This document shows positions 8,389 to 15,313 of a DNA stretch of 18,915 nt, in pieces. The notes below the pieces were generated by a model. It was not told the origin of the DNA. It did no database searches and worked only from the letters and a program-made list of their open reading frames with translations. Both the position numbers and the translations under genes were made by a program. Origin of the DNA: Clostridia bacterium (GTDB lineage Bacteria > Bacillota > Clostridia > TANB77 > CAG-508); NCBI GenBank assembly GCA_900772235.1, contig CAAGQX010000163.1, forward strand, positions 1-18,915. The letters run 5' to 3'. Positions within the stretch are counted from its first letter, which is position 1, and each line of letters opens with the position of its first letter.

Positions 8389-8433
8389 GTTCCAAGCAAC
8401 TGCTATTGTAGTTGCTTGGAACTCTTTTTGTTT
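8389..8433 (+). terminator. Strong Rho-independent terminator of the orphan element
   Basis: Perfect 13-bp stem GTTCCAAGCAACT (8389-8401) with AGTTGCTTGGAAC (8410-8422), eight-base loop, then TCTTTTTGTTTTT. Confidence 0.95.
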
Positions 8434-8504
8434 TTATAAAACTAAAAAATTAAATTAAAATAAATAAAATTATTATGTTATACCTTTAATTTTATTTATT
8501 CCAA

Positions 8505-8513
8505 TGATATAAT
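8505..8513 (+). promoter_or_regulatory. Extended -10 promoter for ymdB
   Basis: TGATATAAT at 8505-8513 is a perfect -10 hexamer with the extended TG. The -35 region around 8485-8490 (TTTAAT) is poor. It lies about 11 bases upstream of the ymdB ribosome binding site. Confidence 0.55.
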
Positions 8514-8537
8514 TAAAAAGAAGAAGGAGTTTTGAAT

Positions 8538-9311
8538 ATGAAAATTTTTATTATAGGTGATATTGTTGGTAATAAAGGTGTTGAAAAAGTAACTCAAACT
8601 TTGCCACAATACATAAAAGCAAACAATATAGATTTTGTAATAGCAAATGGAGAAAATTCAGCAGATGGAATGGGAATTACAAGTAAAATATTTAAAGAGC
8701 TTTTAACAGCAGGAGTAAATGTTGTTACAATGGGAAACCATACTTGGGGAAAGAAAGACATATTTAATATAATTGAGAATAAGAATTTACTAAGACCAGC
8801 AAATTACCCTAAGGAAGTAGTTGGTAATGGATATGGGCTTTATGAATGTAATGATAAAGTTATTTGTGTTATAAACTTAATTGGTAGAGTAGATATGAAT
8901 GTACTTTCTGAAAACCCTTTCATAGTTGCAAAAGATATTATTAGAGAGGTTAAAGATATAGCAAACATCATTATAATAGATTTTCACGCGGAAGCTACAG
9001 CTGAAAAAATTGCAATGGGTTATTACTTAGATGGTGAGGTTACAGCAATATATGGAACACACACACATGTGCAAACAGCCGATGAAAAAATATTAGAAAA
9101 TGGCACAGCATATATAACAGATGTAGGAATGACAGGACCTAAAAAATCTGTAATAGGAATGGAAGTAGATGCATCTATTAAAAGATTTGTAACTACACTT
9201 CCAGAAAGATATAAAGTAAGTGAAGATAAAGAAGCATTTCTAAACGGATGCATTTTGGAAATAAATGATGAAACTTGTCGAGTAGGAAAAATTAGAAGAG
9301 TAAATTTGTAG
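8538..9311 (+). CDS. ymdB: YmdB family metallophosphoesterase (2',3'-cyclic nucleotide phosphodiesterase)
   Basis: Calcineurin-like phosphoesterase of the TIGR00282/YmdB family. In Bacillus subtilis YmdB is a cyclic-nucleotide phosphodiesterase affecting motility and biofilm decisions. The product is 257 residues, typical length. Metal ligands are all present: D8 in GDIVG, E39 and N40 in NGEN, N67-H68 in GNHTW, H150 in DFHAEAT, H175 and H177 in GTHTHVQTAD. ATG 8538 is used because AAGGAG (8524-8529) is 8 bases upstream; the in-frame TTG at 8532 is too close. The usual upstream neighbour rny (RNase Y) is missing, while the usual downstream neighbour spoVS is kept. No clear terminator precedes spoVS, apart from a T run near 9352-9359. 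Confidence 0.95.
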   Translation: MKIFIIGDIVGNKGVEKVTQTLPQYIKANNIDFVIANGENSADGMGITSKIFKELLTAGVNVVTMGNHTWGKKDIFNIIENKNLLRPANYPKEVVGNGYGLYECNDKVICVINLIGRVDMNVLSENPFIVAKDIIREVKDIANIIIIDFHAEATAEKIAMGYYLDGEVTAIYGTHTHVQTADEKILENGTAYITDVGMTGPKKSVIGMEVDASIKRFVTTLPERYKVSEDKEAFLNGCILEINDETCRVGKIRRVNL

Positions 9312-9463
9312 AAATAAGTAAAATATAAGCATATCGTGCGATTGAAATTTCCTTTTTTTACCAGAAAAGTATAGACTTTATATTAAACATATAATATAAA
9401 TGTATTGTAACAAATGAAACAAAAAGTAAAGTTACAAAAATTATTTTATTTAGGAGGCAAAGA

Positions 9464-9727
9464 ATGGAAGTTTTAAAAATTTCATCAAAATCAAATCCAA
9501 ATTCAGTAGCAGGAGCAATCGCAGGACTGGTAAAAGAAAGTAACAAGGCAGAAATGCAAGCAATAGGTGCAGGAGCATTAAACCAAGCGGTTAAAGCTGT
9601 TGCAATAGCAAGAGGATTCGTCGCACCAGCTGGTGTAGATTTAGTATGTATACCTGCATTTGCAGAGGTAGAAGTTGAGGGCGAAAATAGAACAGGAATG
9701 AAATTGATTATAGAATCAAGAAAATAG
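9464..9727 (+). CDS. spoVS: Stage V sporulation protein S
   Basis: Small Alba-like protein of 87 residues, nearly invariant among spore formers and some relatives. The sequence shows its hallmarks: EVLKISSKSNPNSVAGAIAG, the GAGALNQAVKAVAIARGF core, and the PAFAEVEVEGENRTGMKLI tail. In Bacillus subtilis it affects septation and spore coat completion. ATG 9464 has AGGAGG (9452-9457) 6 bases upstream. A -10-like TATAAT at 9390-9395 suggests its own promoter, though no good -35 or sigma-H site is visible. It is followed immediately by a terminator. Confidence 0.97.
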   Translation: MEVLKISSKSNPNSVAGAIAGLVKESNKAEMQAIGAGALNQAVKAVAIARGFVAPAGVDLVCIPAFAEVEVEGENRTGMKLIIESRK

Positions 9728-9742
9728 ATATAAAATAAAGGG

Positions 9743-9767
9743 GGCTAATGAAAATTAGCCTTTTTTT
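9743..9767 (+). terminator. Rho-independent terminator after spoVS
   Basis: GGCTAAT (9743-9749), GAAA tetraloop, ATTAGCC (9754-9760), then seven T. Textbook form, isolating spoVS from the following gene. Confidence 0.95.
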
Positions 9768-9817
9768 ATATTATAAAGAGTTTAGTACAAACTATAACTA
9801 TACGAAAGGCAAATTAT

Positions 9818-11264
9818 ATGAAAGAAAAAAATATTAGAATAATGTTTTTTACAGCAATAATAATTATATTGGGGTTTTCAATATACTATATTATAAAAAA
9901 TCAAGATATTTTAGCAAGCGATATAAAAACAAAAAAACTAGAAGAAAAAGTAAGCAACAATATAATTATAGGAGTAGCAGGTCTTGATACTATAAATCCA
10001 ATAACATCAACTAGCCAGGATGTGCAATATATTTCAAAATTAATATATAAATCATTAGTTAGCATTACAAATGACTTTAAAGTAGAGCCAGAGCTTGCAC
10101 AGGAATGGGGAGTTTTAGATAGTAAAACATATTTAATTCGTTTGGATGAAAATAAATTTTGGCAAGATGGAACAAAATTTACAGCAAAAGATGTAGAATA
10201 CACGGTTGATTATATAAAAAATAATAATTCTATCTATGTAAATAATGTAAAAAATATAGAAAGTGTAGAAACACTAAATGAATATACAATAAAAATCCAC
10301 TTAAAAGAACCTGAAAAAAATTTTGAATATATGCTGTGTTTTCCAATAGTGTGTGAAAGAGAAAACATAGGAACAGGAAACTTTAAAGTAGAAAGCATAA
10401 ATAAAAATGAAGTAATATTAGAAAATCAAGAAGAAGATAAACAAATTATTATAAAAAATTATGATACAACAATAAACTTATATAATGCATTTGAAAAAGA
10501 AGAAGTTGATGTAATTACAACCAATAACATAAATTATGAAGAGTATATTGGCAAAATTGGATACAACAAAACTAAAATTTTAGGTAGAAATTTTGACTAT
10601 TTAAAATTTAATTTAAAAAACAAGGTATTAAACCATAAAGAAGTGCTACAAGCAATAATGTGTGCAGTCAATAAAAAAGAGATAATATATAAAGTTTATA
10701 ATAATATGTATTTACCAGCAGAATTTCCACTTCAATATGGCAGTTATTTATACAGTAATGATATAGAATATGAATACAACATAAATAAGGCACAAAACAT
10801 TTTGGAAGAAGCTGGTTGGAAATATACTCGGAAAGTATTGGAAGAAAAATGGGGAAGTCTTGAGTTTAAACCTAACAACAAATGCTTCGAGAAAAGAAGT
10901 AGCAAACATTATAAAAGAAAATTTAGAAACAATAGGATTTAAAATAACAATAAAAGAATTACCAGATAATTATTATAAAAATAATTTACAAAAACTAAAA
11001 TATGATATATTATTAACAGGAAATACAGTATCTATAAAACCAGAAATTCAAGAGTATTTAGATTTTGAAGTAGAAGAGCAAGCCATAGAAAAGGACACCT
11101 ATAATGAAGTATACAAAAATTATAAGGAAAATCCTAACTTTATGGGATTATATTTTGATACAATAATAATTCTAACTTCAAAGAATGTAAAAGGAAATTT
11201 CATAGGAAATTGGTATAATGTTTTTTATAATATAAACACTTGGTATAAAGTGGAGAAGCAATAA
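9818..11264 (+). pseudogene. Frameshifted ABC transporter solute-binding protein (family 5, peptide/nickel type)
   Basis: The first frame (9818-10942) encodes an N-terminal hydrophobic anchor (about residues 7-25, no lipobox Cys), then the SBP_bac_5 pattern: GLDTINPITS, SKLIYKSLVSI, ELAQEWGVLD, FWQDGTKFTAKDVEYTV and, late, NKAQNILEEAGWK. The homologous continuation (SLNLTTNASRKEVANIIKEN and onward) is in another frame, from about 10848 to the TAA at 11262. Removing one A from the A5 run at 10845-10849 joins EE to NGEVLSLNLTT and restores a single protein of about 481 residues, slightly short for the family. The cause may be a real mutation or a homopolymer sequencing error. RBS GAAAGG is at 9804-9809. 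No permease or ATPase gene is nearby, so the substrate is unknown; an orphan membrane-anchored binding protein is unusual. Confidence 0.8.
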
Positions 11265-11303
11265 TTATGTAGTAAAAAATATGAAAAAAATTTAAAAAAA
11301 GTG

Positions 11304-11331
11304 TTGACAAAAAAAAATAATAGTATATAAT
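11304..11331 (+). promoter_or_regulatory. Sigma-A promoter for recA
   Basis: TTGACA (11304-11309), a 16-base A-rich spacer, then TATAAT (11326-11331). Transcription would start near 11338, inside the LexA-like palindrome that follows. Confidence 0.85.
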
Positions 11332-11336
11332 AATGG

Positions 11337-11350
11337 CAAACAGGCGTTTG
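11337..11350 (+). promoter_or_regulatory. LexA (SOS) operator-like palindrome at the recA start site
   Basis: CAAACAGGCGTTTG is a symmetric 5-4-5 palindrome. It matches the Gram-positive LexA box CGAACRNRYGTTYG at all but the second position and sits directly after the -10 element, where a bound repressor would block transcription. recA is a classic SOS gene, so function is likely; LexA itself is not in the window. Confidence 0.65.
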
Positions 11351-11383
11351 AACACGAATGCAAAAATAGGAGGAATAAAAAAT

Positions 11384-12436
11384 ATGAGTAATGATAATTT
11401 AGAAAAAAGAAAAGCACTAGAAGCAGCATTAGGACAAATTGAAAAACAATTTGGTAAAGGTTCTATAATGAAACTTGGAGAATACAAAGAAATGAATATA
11501 GAAGCAATACCAACAGGAGCTTTAAGTTTAGATATAGCTTTAGGAATTGGTGGAATTCCTAGAGGAAGAATAATAGAAGTATATGGCCCAGAATCTTCTG
11601 GTAAAACAACATTGGCATTACACGCTATAGCAGAAACACAAAAAATGGGTGGAGAAGCAGCTTTTATAGATGCAGAACACGCTTTAGATCCAGTATATGC
11701 AAAACATTTAGGTGTAGATATAGATAACTTAATAGTATCTCAACCAGATACAGGAGAACAAGCACTAGAAATAGTAGAAGCATTAACAAGAAGTGGGGCT
11801 GTAGATATAATAGTAGTAGACTCCGTTGCAGCATTAGTTCCAAAAGCAGAAATTGATGGAGATATGGGCGATTCACATGTTGGACTTCAAGCAAGATTAA
11901 TGTCACAAGCATTAAGAAAATTAGCAGGGGTTGTAAATAAATCAAAAACAGTTATACTATTTATTAACCAATTAAGAGAAAAAGTAGGAATAATGTTTGG
12001 AAATCCAGAAACAACAACTGGTGGTAGAGCACTAAAATTCTATGCTTCTGTAAGATTAGACATCAGAAAAATTGAAAATATTAAACAAGATGGCGAAGTC
12101 ATAGGAAACAGAGCAAGAGTAAAAGTAGTTAAGAACAAAGTTGCACCACCATTTAGAGAGGCTGAATTTGATATTATATATGGAAAAGGAATCTCAAAGG
12201 TAGGAAATATTCTAGACATAGCTGTTAACTTAGACATAGTTAATAAAGCAGGTGCGTGGTTTAGCTACAATGGAGAAAAAATAGGACAAGGTAGAGAAAA
12301 TGCTAAAGCATACCTAGAAGAAAACCCAGAAATTATGAAAGAAATAGAAGATAAAGTAAGAGCAAACTTCTCTCAAGCGTTTGAAAAAAGCTTAGCCGAT
12401 TCAGAAGAAACTGATGAAGAAGAGGATGAAGAATAA
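11384..12436 (+). CDS. recA: Recombinase RecA
   Basis: DNA-dependent ATPase that forms filaments on single-stranded DNA, drives strand exchange and triggers LexA self-cleavage. The 350-residue length is normal. Visible features are KALEAALGQIEKQFGKGSIM at the N terminus, Walker A GPESSGKT (68-75), EAAFIDAEHALDP, Walker B region IIVVDSVAALVP, loop L2 around GNPETTTGGRALKFYAS, and an acidic tail ending EETDEEEDEE. ATG 11384 follows AGGAGG (11368-11373) by 10 bases and yields the standard N terminus. The frame is open further upstream, but that part overlaps the operator. recX and scpA follow downstream beyond a hairpin lacking a U tract. Confidence 0.98.
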   Translation: MSNDNLEKRKALEAALGQIEKQFGKGSIMKLGEYKEMNIEAIPTGALSLDIALGIGGIPRGRIIEVYGPESSGKTTLALHAIAETQKMGGEAAFIDAEHALDPVYAKHLGVDIDNLIVSQPDTGEQALEIVEALTRSGAVDIIVVDSVAALVPKAEIDGDMGDSHVGLQARLMSQALRKLAGVVNKSKTVILFINQLREKVGIMFGNPETTTGGRALKFYASVRLDIRKIENIKQDGEVIGNRARVKVVKNKVAPPFREAEFDIIYGKGISKVGNILDIAVNLDIVNKAGAWFSYNGEKIGQGRENAKAYLEENPEIMKEIEDKVRANFSQAFEKSLADSEETDEEEDEE

Positions 12437-12449
12437 TAAAGCAAATATT

Positions 12450-12480
12450 TAATGCTCCCTAACTAATTTAGGGGGCATTA
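12450..12480 (+). promoter_or_regulatory. recA-recX intercistronic hairpin without a U tract
   Basis: About 13 bp of stem (12450-12462 with 12468-12480, one G-U pair) closed by a short loop, followed by seven A rather than T. It could attenuate recX relative to recA by pausing or processing, as reported for other recA-recX operons through different structures; mechanism here is inferred. Confidence 0.6.
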
Positions 12481-12527
12481 AAAAAATATATAAGCAAATT
12501 AAAGATATTTTTTAAGGAGATATAAAA

Positions 12528-12980
12528 ATGACTAACGAAGAATTTAAAAATTTAGAAGAATTTGACAAACTAAAAACAAAAGTATTAAAATATGTGCTAT
12601 ATAAAAAAAGAACAGAAAGAGAAGTTAGACAAAAATTTGCAGAAAATACTGGAAATTTGTTAGATAATGTTATAGAATATTTGCGTGAAGAAAATTATAT
12701 TAATGACAGTGCATATGTAGAAAAAAGCATAAATGAATTAATAAAACTCAAAAATCTATCCATAAAGGAAGTTAAATATAAACTACTTGCAAAGGGAATT
12801 TCAGTAAATATGGTAGACGATTACATAGTAGACCATAAAGAAGAAATGTTAGAATACGAAATAAATTCTGCTAAAAACATTCTTAATAAAAAATCTAACA
12901 CAATGGAGCAAGAAGATATAATGAACTACTTAAGAAAAAAAGGATATATGGAGGAAACAATAAAAATTATAGGGGAATGA
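12528..12980 (+). CDS. recX: Regulatory protein RecX
   Basis: Modulator that binds RecA filaments and limits recombinase activity. The 150-residue product shows the three-helix tandem pattern of RecX: KVLKYVLYKKRTEREVRQKF, then VIEYLREENYINDSAYVEKS, then IKEVKYKLLAKGIS and a final NYLRKKGYMEETI repeat. ATG 12528 has AAGGAG (12514-12519) 8 bases upstream. Placement directly after recA is typical. Its stop is one base before the scpA start, so the two are translationally coupled. Confidence 0.9.
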   Translation: MTNEEFKNLEEFDKLKTKVLKYVLYKKRTEREVRQKFAENTGNLLDNVIEYLREENYINDSAYVEKSINELIKLKNLSIKEVKYKLLAKGISVNMVDDYIVDHKEEMLEYEINSAKNILNKKSNTMEQEDIMNYLRKKGYMEETIKIIGE

Positions 12981-12981
12981 A

Positions 12982-13779
12982 ATGACTAACATACTAACAT
13001 TAGAAACAAAAAAATATTCATTAAAATTAGAAAACTTTGAAGGACCATTAGATTTATTATGCCACTTAGTAGATAAAAATAAAATGAATATAAATGAAGT
13101 AAATATATCGGAAATAACAGACCAATATATGGAATATATAAATACAATGCAAGAACTAAAATTAGAAGTTACTAGTGAATTTTTAGTTATGGCATCTACA
13201 CTTTTATATTTGAAGTCTAAAAGTTTATTGCCAAGAATAGATACAGAAGGCGAAGAAGAGCTTACAGAAGAAGAGCTTATTTATAGAATTATAGAATATA
13301 AAAAATATAAAGAAATATCAAAAAAATTAAGAGATAGTTTTAATGAGTTTTCAAAAAGGCTTTACAAATTACCAGAAAAAATAGAATTACCAAATAGGAA
13401 AATAGAAAAGAAATTTACTTATAATGTAATAGTAGATAGTTATAAAGATTTACTTGAAAGAAACAGTAATAAAATTAATAAAAATGCTATAAATATAGAA
13501 AAAATAGCCATAATAGAAAAAGTAACAGTTGCAAGCAAAGTAAAAGATATTTTTAAAGAACTAACTAAAAAGCCAAGATTTGTATTTAACAAACTATGTA
13601 AAGTAAATAAATATAGTAAACTAGAAACAATAACAGCATTTTCAGGTGTATTAGAATTAAGCAAACAAAAAACAATACTAACAGATCAAGAGGCAATTTT
13701 TGGTGATATAACAATTGAAAAAAATAAGAGCCAAAAAGACATTCCACAAGATAGTTTTACACAAAGTGTATTAAAATAA
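12982..13779 (+). CDS. scpA: Segregation and condensation protein A (kleisin)
   Basis: Kleisin subunit that bridges the two SMC heads with ScpB in the bacterial condensin complex. The 265-residue product contains the N-terminal signature KLENFEGPLDLLCHLVDKNK and NISEITDQYMEYI, the EFLVMASTLLYLKSKSLLP segment, and a C-terminal winged helix ending near DQEAIFGDITIEK, followed by about 17 non-conserved residues. ATG 12982 is one base after the recX stop, and its RBS AGGGGA lies inside recX. The usual partner scpB is not adjacent; a DUF2953 gene follows instead, which in many Clostridia comes after scpB, suggesting scpB has moved or been lost from this site. Confidence 0.95.
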   Translation: MTNILTLETKKYSLKLENFEGPLDLLCHLVDKNKMNINEVNISEITDQYMEYINTMQELKLEVTSEFLVMASTLLYLKSKSLLPRIDTEGEEELTEEELIYRIIEYKKYKEISKKLRDSFNEFSKRLYKLPEKIELPNRKIEKKFTYNVIVDSYKDLLERNSNKINKNAINIEKIAIIEKVTVASKVKDIFKELTKKPRFVFNKLCKVNKYSKLETITAFSGVLELSKQKTILTDQEAIFGDITIEKNKSQKDIPQDSFTQSVLK

Positions 13780-13803
13780 AGTTTTATATTAGTAAATAAT
13801 GGG

Positions 13804-13847
13804 AAAAATACTAACATATAGGAGAGATTATATATGTTAGTATTTTT
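13804..13847 (+). promoter_or_regulatory. Perfect 17-bp hairpin enclosing the RBS and start codon of the DUF2953 gene
   Basis: The left arm 13804-13820 is the exact reverse complement of the right arm 13831-13847. The 10-base loop (13821-13830) holds most of the AGGAGA ribosome binding site, and the ATG (13834-13836) lies in the right arm. The right arm ends in six T (13843-13848). It could therefore sequester the start codon, act as an intrinsic terminator for recX-scpA, or both. Confidence 0.8.
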
Positions 13848-14484
13848 TATTATATTAAGCATAATAATTACAATAACTGTTATGGTTTATTTTTCTACAA
13901 TAAAAGTAGAGATAGATACACTAGAAATAGACAATTTACAGAAAATAAAAATAAATGATTTCAACATAAAAGTTTATCTAGTGCTTTTTAATAAAATAAA
14001 ATGGTTTAAAATTAGCATTAACAAAGAAAAAATTGAAAAGATTAAAAAGGTTAATCTAAATAAATTAGTAGAAAAAATATTAAATTTAGAAATATTTAAA
14101 GAATTAAAAAATGCAAATTTCATACAAAAAGAAGGAATAATTGCAAAAGCTCTTAAAAAATCTAAAATTAATATAGAAAGATTAAATTTGAAAGCAGAAA
14201 TTGGCTTAGATAATACAATAGTTTTATCTTACTTAGTGGCTATATTGGATATAGTACTAGGAATAACATTAGCAAGAAGAGCTAGCTCAATAAAAGAAGA
14301 AAAATATAAATATGTTATAAGACCTATACAAATGAAAAAATTTTATTTAAGTATATCTTTAAATTCTATAATATGTGTAAGAATTTCTAATATTATAAAA
14401 ATTATAATAAGAAAGAAGTCGCTAAATTCGCCAAAACCTCCTATTTTTCATCAAAGGAAAATTCTAACAAAAGTAGAATATTAA
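13834..14484 (+). CDS. DUF2953-like membrane-anchored protein
   Basis: Function unknown. The 216-residue product starts with one transmembrane helix (about 2-20), then a basic region, a middle segment resembling the DUF2953 core (LKAEIGLDNTIVLSYLVA with hydrophobic ILDIVLGITLA), a YVIRPIQ motif and a final SISLNSIICVRISNIIKII stretch like the family's C terminus. In spore-forming Clostridia this family commonly lies between scpA/scpB and spore genes, which fits here (scpA before, spoIIA after). ATG 13834 has AGGAGA at 13820-13825 but is embedded in a long hairpin. The last codons overlap the sigma-H promoter of spoIIA. The DUF2953 assignment is from pattern and neighbourhood and needs a profile search. 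Confidence 0.7.
   Translation: MLVFFIILSIIITITVMVYFSTIKVEIDTLEIDNLQKIKINDFNIKVYLVLFNKIKWFKISINKEKIEKIKKVNLNKLVEKILNLEIFKELKNANFIQKEGIIAKALKKSKINIERLNLKAEIGLDNTIVLSYLVAILDIVLGITLARRASSIKEEKYKYVIRPIQMKKFYLSISLNSIICVRISNIIKIIIRKKSLNSPKPPIFHQRKILTKVEY
14453..14481 (+). promoter_or_regulatory. Sigma-H promoter of the spoIIA operon
   Basis: AAAGGAAAA (14453-14461), an 11-base spacer, then GTAGAATAT (14473-14481). This fits the Bacillus sigma-H consensus RNAGGAWWW-N11/12-RNNGAATWW at every position. spoIIA is a classic sigma-H/Spo0A target. The site lies within the last codons of the upstream gene; transcription would start near 14488. Confidence 0.85.
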
Positions 14485-14500
14485 TTTAAAACATATTTAA

Positions 14501-14524
14501 AAATAGGGCAAGCATTGCCCATTT
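14501..14524 (+). promoter_or_regulatory. Leader hairpin before spoIIAA
   Basis: GGGCAA (14506-14511) pairs with TTGCCC (14515-14520) around a GCA loop, with AAAT/ATTT extending it past one unpaired A. No U tract follows closely. It sits in the predicted spoIIA leader, or could be a weak end for the DUF2953 transcript. Confidence 0.5.
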
Positions 14525-14552
14525 AATATTTTACAAAATTGGAGGAAGTAAA

Positions 14553-14864
14553 ATGAATGTTACATATGATAATGAGAATAGAATACTAAAGCTACAAATG
14601 ACCGAAGAAATTGACCATTGTATGGCAGAAAAAATAAGAAGTAAAGCAGATTTTGAAATACAAAAATATTTACCACAAGAGGTTTTAATGGACTTCGAAA
14701 ATGTTTCATTTATGGATAGTGCTGGAATTGGTATGATTTTAGGAAGGTATAAAACCACAAAAATGATCGGAGGCACATTTAATATTACAAATGTTAAGCC
14801 ATCCTTAAGAAAAGTTTTAGAGATGTCGGGTATTTTAAAAGTAATACCAATAGTAGAAAAGTAG
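14553..14864 (+). CDS. spoIIAA: Anti-anti-sigma factor SpoIIAA (anti-sigma F factor antagonist)
   Basis: STAS-domain protein of 103 residues. Unphosphorylated SpoIIAA binds SpoIIAB and frees sigma-F; SpoIIAB phosphorylates it and SpoIIE dephosphorylates it in the forespore. The phosphorylation site is S56 in FMDSAGIGMILGRYK, preceded by the VLMDFENVSF strand. ATG 14553 follows GGAGG (14541-14545) by 7 bases. It is the first gene of the spoIIA operon, 10 bases before spoIIAB, with the next RBS overlapping its stop codon. Confidence 0.96.
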   Translation: MNVTYDNENRILKLQMTEEIDHCMAEKIRSKADFEIQKYLPQEVLMDFENVSFMDSAGIGMILGRYKTTKMIGGTFNITNVKPSLRKVLEMSGILKVIPIVEK

Positions 14865-14874
14865 GAGGAGAAAA

Positions 14875-15303
14875 ATGGAAAATTATGATAATGAAATGAA
14901 ATTGGAATTTATAAGTAACCCTAATAATGAAGCATTAGCAAGAATAGCAGTCGCAAGTTTCGTAGCAACTCTAGATCCAACTATAGATGAAATATCGGAC
15001 ATAAAAACAGCTGTATCGGAAGCTGTTACAAATTCAATAATACACGGATATGAGAAAACCAAAGGAATTGTTACAATAAAATCTACTATAAAGGGAAATG
15101 TAGTAGAAATAGAAATAATAGATAAAGGCAAAGGCATTGAAAATATTGAAAAGGCAAAAGAACCGCTTTATACTACAAAGCCAGAATTAGAAAGATCTGG
15201 AATGGGCTTTACAATAATGGAAAACTTTATGGATGAGATGAAGGTAGAATCTAAAGTGGGAGAGGGAACTAAAGTTTTTATGAAAAAGATAATAAGAAAC
15301 TAA
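14875..15303 (+). CDS. spoIIAB: Anti-sigma F factor and serine kinase SpoIIAB
   Basis: GHKL-type kinase that holds sigma-F inactive and phosphorylates SpoIIAA; 142 residues, usual size. The N box is SEAVTNSIIHGY with E49 and N53, the G1 box is DKGKGIEN (83-90), and the G2 box is RSGMGFTIM (107-115). ATG 14875 has TAGGAGGAG just upstream, overlapping the spoIIAA stop. sigF starts 10 bases after its TAA. Confidence 0.96.
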   Translation: MENYDNEMKLEFISNPNNEALARIAVASFVATLDPTIDEISDIKTAVSEAVTNSIIHGYEKTKGIVTIKSTIKGNVVEIEIIDKGKGIENIEKAKEPLYTTKPELERSGMGFTIMENFMDEMKVESKVGEGTKVFMKKIIRN

Positions 15304-15313
15304 AGGAGAAGCC

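Noticed and set aside
8135..8395. Other open frames over the orphan element on both strands
   Set aside because: They lack ribosome binding sites; the many open frames follow from the higher G+C and paucity of stops.
8024..8430. Possible tmRNA, RNase P or SRP RNA
   Set aside because: None of the conserved ends or core motifs of these RNAs were found, and the unit contains a well-placed RBS and open frame.
9312..9360. Terminator after ymdB
   Set aside because: A T7 run exists, but the preceding ATCG/CGAT and GAAATTTC palindromes do not make a stable stem.
9372..9395. Sigma-H promoter before spoVS
   Set aside because: No AGGA/GAAT pair with 11-12 spacing; only a sigma-A-like TATAAT without a good -35.
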